In this document: positions 29,993 through 34,968 of the stretch, one piece after another
Position numbering within the stretch: the first letter of the stretch is position 1
How the letters are laid out: every line of letters begins with the position of its first letter
Source of the DNA: Verrucomicrobiales bacterium
GTDB taxonomy: Bacteria; Verrucomicrobiota; Verrucomicrobiia; Limisphaerales; JACDHS01
Direction of reading: 5' to 3'
Assembly (NCBI GenBank): GCA_028293445.1
Contig: JAQGOU010000641.1
Location: 1-34,968 of the forward strand
DNA length: 34,968 nt
Program-made: the position numbers and the translations under genes
Notes under the pieces: generated by a model
The model's input: only the letters and a program-made list of their open reading frames with translations
Databases searched by the model: none
What the model was told of the DNA's origin: nothing

Positions 29993-30751
29993 ATGTTCTC
30001 CAAATCTCTTCTGCTCACTTTTGCTCTGCTGGTAATCAATCTCACCATGGCGCCTCTCGCCAAAGCCGGGGATTTCACCGCATCGAACTCGCAACTTCTC
30101 CTGGTCACCACTCCCAATTGGACCTCCGTTTCGGGAAGCCTCCGCCGTTTTGTGCGGGGTACGTCCGACTCGCCCTGGCGTCAGGTTGGAGCTGAAATGC
30201 CAATTGTGGTAGGCCGAAACGGGCTGGGCTGGGGGCAAGGTTTGCATCCCACCAATCACTTTTCCGGTCCGATCAAGAAGGAAGGCGACGGCAAAAGCCC
30301 CGCGGGAGTATTTAGTTTGCCCTCCGCCTTTGGCTTGGAACCACACACGAGCCTTGAGTTTATCAAACTGCCGTATCAACAACTTTTATCCCCCATCGAA
30401 TGCGTCGACGACACCAATTCTATCTATTACAACCAGATTGTCAGTCGCGATGGGGTCAAGAAGGTGGACTGGAACAGTTCGGAGAAGATGCGCGAAATCG
30501 GCCAGCAATATCGCCTGGGCGTGTTCGTGAACCATAACTCCAGTCCCCGCGAATTCGGTGGCGGTTCCTGTATTTTCCTACACATCTGGAAAGCCGCGGG
30601 CACCGGCACCAGTGGCTGCACGGCCATGACCTCCGAAAACATGGAGGTGTTGCTCCGCTGGTTGGATCCCGCGCAGAAGCCCATTCTTGTCCAACTGCCT
30701 GAAAGCGAATATCAAAAGCTCAAAGGTCCGTGGCATCTGCCCAATCGCTGA
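29993..30751 (+). CDS. L,D-transpeptidase (YkuD) family periplasmic enzyme
   Basis: 252 residues from the ATG that begins a clear signal peptide (MFSKSLLLTFALLVINLTMA, then PLAKAGD). The YkuD core is visible: VVGRNGLGWGQG, GDGKSPAGVFSLPSAFG, and the catalytic His197 (FLHIWKAAGTG) with Cys209 (TSGCTAM). Such enzymes form 3-3 peptidoglycan cross-links or attach proteins to the wall. It is the L,D-transpeptidase variant with a long insertion, common in Gram-negative bacteria. An upstream in-frame ATG at 29945 gives a worse leader. Confidence 0.87.
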   Translation: MFSKSLLLTFALLVINLTMAPLAKAGDFTASNSQLLLVTTPNWTSVSGSLRRFVRGTSDSPWRQVGAEMPIVVGRNGLGWGQGLHPTNHFSGPIKKEGDGKSPAGVFSLPSAFGLEPHTSLEFIKLPYQQLLSPIECVDDTNSIYYNQIVSRDGVKKVDWNSSEKMREIGQQYRLGVFVNHNSSPREFGGGSCIFLHIWKAAGTGTSGCTAMTSENMEVLLRWLDPAQKPILVQLPESEYQKLKGPWHLPNR

Positions 30752-30853
30752 TCAGCCATTCGTTTTCCGCTGAAAGTCTTTCATTAGTCTGCTGAAACAG
30801 ATTAATGACTACGGATTTGACGTCGCGGCGAAAATTTCCAATAGTCCACCCCC

Positions 30854-31837
30854 ATGAAAGCATTTTCCTTCTCTTTGGCATTGGCAGCACTGGCGCTTTG
30901 TTCCTGTGGCGAGAAATCGGGCTCACCAAACCCGGGCACTCCGCAGCCGCAAGGTTCAACCGGCAAAAAACTGACGGTCGGTTTCTCACAAATTGGCGCG
31001 GAAAGCGCCTGGCGTTCGGCGGAAACCGATTCCATCCGCTCCGAAGCAGAAAAACGCGGCGTTGACCTGAAATTCTCGGATGCCCAACAAAAGCAGGAAA
31101 ACCAGATCAAAGCCTTGCGCACCTTTGTGGCCAACGGCGTTGATGCCATTATTCTTGCGCCTGTCGTCGAAACCGGTTGGGAACCGGTGCTGCGCGAAAT
31201 CAAACAAGCGAATATCCCGGTCGTGCTCGTCGACCGCGGCGTGAAGGTTTCCGATGAATCGCTTTATTCCACGCTGATCGCCTCCGACTTTGTGGAAGAA
31301 GGACGTCGCGCCGGCGAATGGCTGGCCAAGAAGCTCGAAGGGAAGGGGAACATCGTTGAACTGGAAGGCACGATCGGCGCTGCCCCGGCCATTGATCGCA
31401 AAAAAGGTTTTCATGAAGTTATCGACAAGAATCCCGGCATGAAGATTCTCCGCTCGCAAAGTGGTGACTTCACCCGCGCCAAAGGCAAAGAAGTCATGGA
31501 AGCGTTCTTGAAAGCGGAAGGCAAAAACATCAATGCGGTTTACGCACACAACGACGACATGGCGCTCGGTGCGATTCAGGCGATTGACGAAGCGGGCATG
31601 AAACCCGGCACCGATATCGTCGTGATTTCGATCGACGGCGTCAAAGCGGCATTCGAAGCGATGGTTGCCGGCAAGTTAAACTGCACCGTCGAGTGCAATC
31701 CTCTCCTCGGGCCTGCCGCATTCGACGCCATCGAAGCGATTCGCGCTGGCAAGGCAGTCGAGAAAAAGACTATCGCTAAAGATGAGGTATTTGACCAATC
31801 CACGGCCAAGGACGTGATCGGCAGCCGGAAATACTAA
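30854..31837 (+). CDS. ytfQ: Sugar ABC transporter substrate-binding lipoprotein, YtfQ-like
   Basis: 327 residues. Lipoprotein signal with lipobox LCSC (Cys18), a Pro/Gly-rich linker, then a periplasmic binding protein (Peripla_BP_4): LTVGFSQIGAESAWRSAETD, QKQENQIKALRTFVANGVDAIILAPVVETGWEPVL, IDRKKGFHEVI, RSQSGDFTRAKGKEVMEAFLKAEGKN, VYAHNDDMALGAIQAIDEAGMKPG. The pattern is strikingly that of E. coli YtfQ, the galactofuranose-binding protein. The ATPase and permease genes are not within the window; a terminator follows directly, so this is a stand-alone gene. Confidence 0.9.
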   Translation: MKAFSFSLALAALALCSCGEKSGSPNPGTPQPQGSTGKKLTVGFSQIGAESAWRSAETDSIRSEAEKRGVDLKFSDAQQKQENQIKALRTFVANGVDAIILAPVVETGWEPVLREIKQANIPVVLVDRGVKVSDESLYSTLIASDFVEEGRRAGEWLAKKLEGKGNIVELEGTIGAAPAIDRKKGFHEVIDKNPGMKILRSQSGDFTRAKGKEVMEAFLKAEGKNINAVYAHNDDMALGAIQAIDEAGMKPGTDIVVISIDGVKAAFEAMVAGKLNCTVECNPLLGPAAFDAIEAIRAGKAVEKKTIAKDEVFDQSTAKDVIGSRKY

Positions 31838-31858
31838 TCCTACGGTGTAGATTTAGAT

Positions 31859-31899
31859 GCTGGAGCGGTGGAATTTTGCCACCCTCCAGCTTTCTTTTT
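31859..31899 (+). terminator. Intrinsic terminator after ytfQ-like gene
   Basis: GCTGGAG/CTCCAGC and an inner GGTGG/CCACC form one long stem, followed by TTTCTTTTT. Confidence 0.9.
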
Positions 31900-32014
31900 G
31901 GTTCAGAACAGCGAGGCTGTCGCTGCCTTTGGTTTTTCCTTCACTTCACTTGCCTGCAAATTCCAAAAACGTCAAAACCCCAATAAAACCCACATAGTCC
32001 CCCTGGAAAATCGT

Positions 32015-32306
32015 CGTCAGCTATCTAGATCCAAATTTTTGCTCTAAAAAAGTGCTCTCAGCTATCTAGAACGGTTTTTTTGCTCTGAAAAACTGCCCTC
32101 AGCTGTCTGGATTGGAATTTTTGCTCCAAAATTTTGGTTCCAGCCAGCTGGATCCGTTTTTTGGCTCCAAAAAAGTGCCCTCGGCTATCTAGAACGGTTT
32201 TTTTACTCCGAAAATGGCGATCCAGACAGCCGAGGGCGTTTTTTTAGAGCAAAAATTTGGATCCAGATAGCCGAGGGTGTTTTTTTGGCTCCAAAAAAAG
32301 ACCCTC
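32015..32306. repeat. Second phased palindromic array, 41-bp period, 7 units
   Basis: Cores like CAGCTATCTAGAACGG begin at 32018, 32059, 32100, 32141 and 32182, each 41 bp apart. Two inverted copies (CCAGACAGCCGAGGGC, CCAGATAGCCGAGGG) follow at 32222 and 32263. T and A tracts (TTTTTTTGCTC, GAAAAA) fill the spacers at about 10-bp steps. Units 5 and 6 together form a large inverted repeat. Period and layout match the array at 19391-19998, but the core sequence is unrelated. Confidence 0.82.
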
Positions 32307-32484
32307 GCCGGAAAAAGGAACTATTTCGACCACCGACTTCGGATCGAGGGCGGCGGTTCCCTTGTGACCGCGCCCGACGCCCTGAAGAGTCTTTCGGATT
32401 CCATTCTGTCGAGGTCCCAAAAGAAACTTTTCTCCTTTCTTCGCTTTCCTTGACACCAACAGGGCCTATCTTTCAGATTAATAC
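32307..32484 (+). promoter_or_regulatory. Upstream region with possible promoter
   Basis: TTGACA at 32450-32455 is followed about 18-19 bases later by an AT-rich box (ATTAAT), a plausible sigma-70 promoter for the DUF4175-like gene starting at 32485 or 32509. If transcription begins just after the box, the leader would be very short. Nothing else is recognised here. Confidence 0.35.
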
Positions 32485-34968
32485 GTGGCTCCGCCTGAAA
32501 ATCGCTCTGTGAGTCTGCCGGACAGCTTGCGCCGTCAGTTTCTGGAGTTGGAGCGTCGACTCTGGAAAGTTGAGACGGCTCTTGTGGTTTCCGTTGCGCT
32601 TATTGGCGTCTGCGCGACGTTTCTCATCCTTTTTTTCTCAGATCGTTTTTGGGATTCACCGATGTGGCTGCGGTCGTTTCTTTTCATTCTCGCGCTGCTC
32701 GTCGTCGTGCCCGCGGCGGCGTTCTGGATCCGGCACTGGGTAATCAAGCGCCGGGACCAGCGCAAACTGGCGATCCTCGTCCAGAAAAAGTTTCGCCGCC
32801 TGGGCGATCGCCTGCTGGGCATTGTCGAACTTTCCGGCGAAAAACAGCACGACAGCAATTTCTCTCCCGAGCTCTATCGCGCCGCCATCAGGCAAGTCGC
32901 TGAGGAAGCGGAAAAGTATCCTTTCGTCGATGCGGTCGAAACCCGTCTCCCGAGGAAAGTATTTCTCGGGGCCGGAGTTTTAGTAGGAGTGGCCATTCTG
33001 ATCATCGCCCTTTTTCCCGCGGCCAGTGCCAACGCCTTTGCCCGGCTCGCCGCACCGATCGTAAAGATTCATCATTACACTTTGGTGGACCTTGAACTTG
33101 CCTCCGACAAACTGGTGGTTCCGCACGGCGAAAATTTTGAAGTCCGCGCCCGGGTGAACTATCGCTCCTTTTGGAAACCCTCACGCGCCGTCGCCCACGT
33201 GGGACAGCAACCGTCGCTGCCAGGCGCTGCCCAGGGCAACATGGTTGTCTTTCAGGTCCCCGGCCAAATGCAGAACGGGGTCCTCACGATCAAACTTGGC
33301 GACGCCGAAAAGCAATTGCCGATCGTTCCGAGCCACCGGCCATCCTTAAAAGAATTGTCTGCGTCGATTCAGTTGCCGGATTATCTCAAACAACCAGCCA
33401 CGAACAGCATTGTCCACAACGGTTCTTTGCCTTTGCTCGAAGGGAGCCTGGTTTCGTTTCGCGCTAAATTGAATCGAGAGATTTCCCGCGCTGAACTGGG
33501 GATCGAAGGCAAGGATCTGCAATCGTTGAAAATCTCGGGCGATGAATTCTCGACGGACCAGATCAAGAGCGACAACGTCACGCATTTTCTTTTCTCGTGG
33601 GAAGATAAACTCGGCTTGAGCAATGGGGCGCCGTGGCGACTCGCCGTGCAGGCCCTCAAAGATGCGCCGCCGTTCCCTGACCTGCCGGATCTCGCACGCG
33701 ACTCGGCGATGCTTTATAGCGACGTCCTGGATATTCGCCTTCAGGCGCGCGATGACTTTGGCGTGAGTGATTTCGGGTTGTCGTGGGACTTCACGTCCGG
33801 AACCGACGAAGGAGATAGTCGCGCGGTCACGGAAATGAAAAACCAAACGCGGACGCCGCATGAAAAATCCGTCGAAAAGGTGTTTCACTGGAGCCCGGGT
33901 GTATTTGGAATTCCTCCCGATTCATCCGTCGAGCTCACCGGCTATGCGCGCGATTATATGCCGAATCGGGAACGCGTTGAATCCGCAGTCTACCGCATTC
34001 ATATCTTGGGGAACGAGCAACACGCCGAACTCATCCGCCAACAACTGGAAACGACGCTTGCGCAGGTCGAAGAAATTGCGCGCATGGAAGATAAGATCGC
34101 GGCGAAAACTTCCGAACTGCAGAGCGACACGAATTCTTCTCCCAAACAAGCCGCCGATAAAATCGCGGCCGCGAAACAGGATCAGGCACAAAATGCGAAG
34201 GCTCTTGAACAATTGGCCCGTGAAGGAATGCAGGCGCTGCGCGAGGCGATGAAGAACCCGGTTTTCAAAGAACAACTTCTGCAGGATTGGTCGAAGAACT
34301 TCCAGGAGATGCAGGAGCTTTCGCAAAAGGGCATGCAGGCCGCGGCGGAGGATTTAAATGCCGCGCAACAAAACGCGGCCAAGCAGAATGCCAAGGAAAA
34401 GAACCTCGCCGACGCCCGCAAGAAAGAAGAAGACGTTCTGAAGCAACTGGAGAAGATTCAGGGCAAAGTTAACAAGGGTCTTGACGATCTGCAGGCGCTC
34501 ACGCTCGCCCAGCGGTTGCGCAAAGTGAGTTCTTCCGAAAACGACATCGGCGCGGAGTTGCAAAAGATTCTTCCGGAAAGCATCGGTTTAATGCCATCGG
34601 AACTTTCTCCGAAACTGCAACGGATCAACGGCAAATTGTCCGAGGCGCAGGAGGGCACCCAAAAGGAAACCCAACGCCTCGAAAAGGAAATCAATCGCTT
34701 TTTCGAACGAACCCAGAAAAAGAATTACGGCGATGTCAGCAAGCAAATGAAGGATGAACGGACCGCCGACGAGTTGGATCGGGTGCGGTCCATGATTACG
34801 GATAACATCAGCATGGAAGCCAGTCGGTCGCTGGCGAATTGGTCGACGAAATTTGCGGAATGGGCGGTGAAACTCGACCCGCCTCCGGCCGATTCAAAGA
34901 GCCCCGCCAACCAGGGCGAGGGCGATGGACCAAAGCCTGAAGATATGACGAAGCAACTGCTGGCCCTG
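32485..34968 (+). CDS. DUF4175-like membrane coiled-coil protein (3' end outside window)
   Basis: At least 828 residues, open at the window end. Two N-terminal membrane segments (ETALVVSVALIGVCATFLIL, LRSFLFILALLVVVPAAAFW) are followed by a short cytoplasmic stretch and a third segment (VFLGAGVLVGVAILIIALF). Then comes a beta-rich periplasmic part and, from about residue 510, a long Gln/Lys/Glu/Ala-rich coiled coil (EHAELIRQQLETTLAQVEE..., KQLEKIQGKVNKGLDD). This order is that of the large DUF4175-type proteins found beside MoxR/vWA operons in Verrucomicrobiota. The start is GTG at 32485 or GTG at 32509; a stop lies just upstream at 32479. Function unknown. Confidence 0.75.
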   Translation, partial: MAPPENRSVSLPDSLRRQFLELERRLWKVETALVVSVALIGVCATFLILFFSDRFWDSPMWLRSFLFILALLVVVPAAAFWIRHWVIKRRDQRKLAILVQKKFRRLGDRLLGIVELSGEKQHDSNFSPELYRAAIRQVAEEAEKYPFVDAVETRLPRKVFLGAGVLVGVAILIIALFPAASANAFARLAAPIVKIHHYTLVDLELASDKLVVPHGENFEVRARVNYRSFWKPSRAVAHVGQQPSLPGAAQGNMVVFQVPGQMQNGVLTIKLGDAEKQLPIVPSHRPSLKELSASIQLPDYLKQPATNSIVHNGSLPLLEGSLVSFRAKLNREISRAELGIEGKDLQSLKISGDEFSTDQIKSDNVTHFLFSWEDKLGLSNGAPWRLAVQALKDAPPFPDLPDLARDSAMLYSDVLDIRLQARDDFGVSDFGLSWDFTSGTDEGDSRAVTEMKNQTRTPHEKSVEKVFHWSPGVFGIPPDSSVELTGYARDYMPNRERVESAVYRIHILGNEQHAELIRQQLETTLAQVEEIARMEDKIAAKTSELQSDTNSSPKQAADKIAAAKQDQAQNAKALEQLAREGMQALREAMKNPVFKEQLLQDWSKNFQEMQELSQKGMQAAAEDLNAAQQNAAKQNAKEKNLADARKKEEDVLKQLEKIQGKVNKGLDDLQALTLAQRLRKVSSSENDIGAELQKILPESIGLMPSELSPKLQRINGKLSEAQEGTQKETQRLEKEINRFFERTQKKNYGDVSKQMKDERTADELDRVRSMITDNISMEASRSLANWSTKFAEWAVKLDPPPADSKSPANQGEGDGPKPEDMTKQLLAL

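Noticed and set aside
32015-32306. Series of rho-independent terminators
   Set aside because: T tracts occur in every unit, but their exact 41-bp spacing, both orientations and lack of upstream genes make an array a better explanation; the true terminator is at 31859-31899.

Overview
The window reads as a chromosomal segment of a Verrucomicrobiota bacterium (Pedosphaera/Limisphaerales-like). This is inferred from protein types: a very long autotransporter-type beta-strand-repeat protein, a delta-60 repeat protein, a PQQ-type beta-propeller, a WD40-fused histidine kinase, an H-x9-DG pseudopilin and a DUF4175-like coiled-coil membrane protein. No rRNA gene or complete insertion sequence is visible.

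Layout. 1-12.3 kb: accessory chromosomal genes (hypothetical protein; a WD40-kinase/response-regulator pair beside a giant beta-strand-repeat protein; an intradiol dioxygenase; a PQQ propeller; a delta-60 protein). 12.3-13.2 kb: no convincing large gene, but two structured transcript candidates, each ending in a strong intrinsic terminator. 13.2-23.4 kb: an RNA-centred island. 23.4-31.9 kb: housekeeping and envelope genes (Hsp70, a CoaB-type flavoprotein, an ABC exporter permease, a sugar epimerase, a pseudopilin, an L,D-transpeptidase, a YtfQ-like sugar-binding lipoprotein). 31.9-35 kb: a phased repeat array, then a DUF4175-like gene cut by the window end.

The island is the notable part. It holds 17 cloverleaf tRNA genes in two blocks (Trp, Met, Asp, Asn, Ile, Phe, Glu, Arg, His; then Cys, Gly, Leu, Leu, Ser, Leu, Lys, Gln). 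Every one has G at T-loop position 55, where almost all tRNAs have U, and most lack the D-loop GG. Between the blocks lies a tandem array of six units that I identify as bacterial Y RNAs. Each unit has a covarying closing helix, GGGYCGW on the 5' strand, a GGTTAT element, and CTTGTCC-like sequence on the 3' strand; this is the Ro-binding signature. In at least four units the part enclosed by this stem contains a T-arm, a capped acceptor stem and (in three) a D-arm, in circularly permuted order. They are YrlA-type tRNA mimics, each with its own acceptor stem, and they keep the canonical T-loop TTCRA. The sixth is a 62-nt minimal Y RNA just upstream of rsr.

Proteins in the island are a Ro60/Rsr TROVE-vWA protein, a slipin (SPFH), a CPBP-family membrane protein with an altered active-site motif, an HNH nuclease, the RNA ligase RtcB, and two small basic proteins. 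My inference is an RNA surveillance and repair locus: Ro bound to a family of tRNA-mimicking Y RNAs, a ligase able to rejoin cut tRNAs, and a set of structurally deviant tRNAs that could be clients, decoys or damage-resistant replacements. The island also carries a 15-unit palindromic array with a 42-bp period (about four helical turns). A second array with a 41-bp period and a different core lies outside it at 32.0-32.3 kb.
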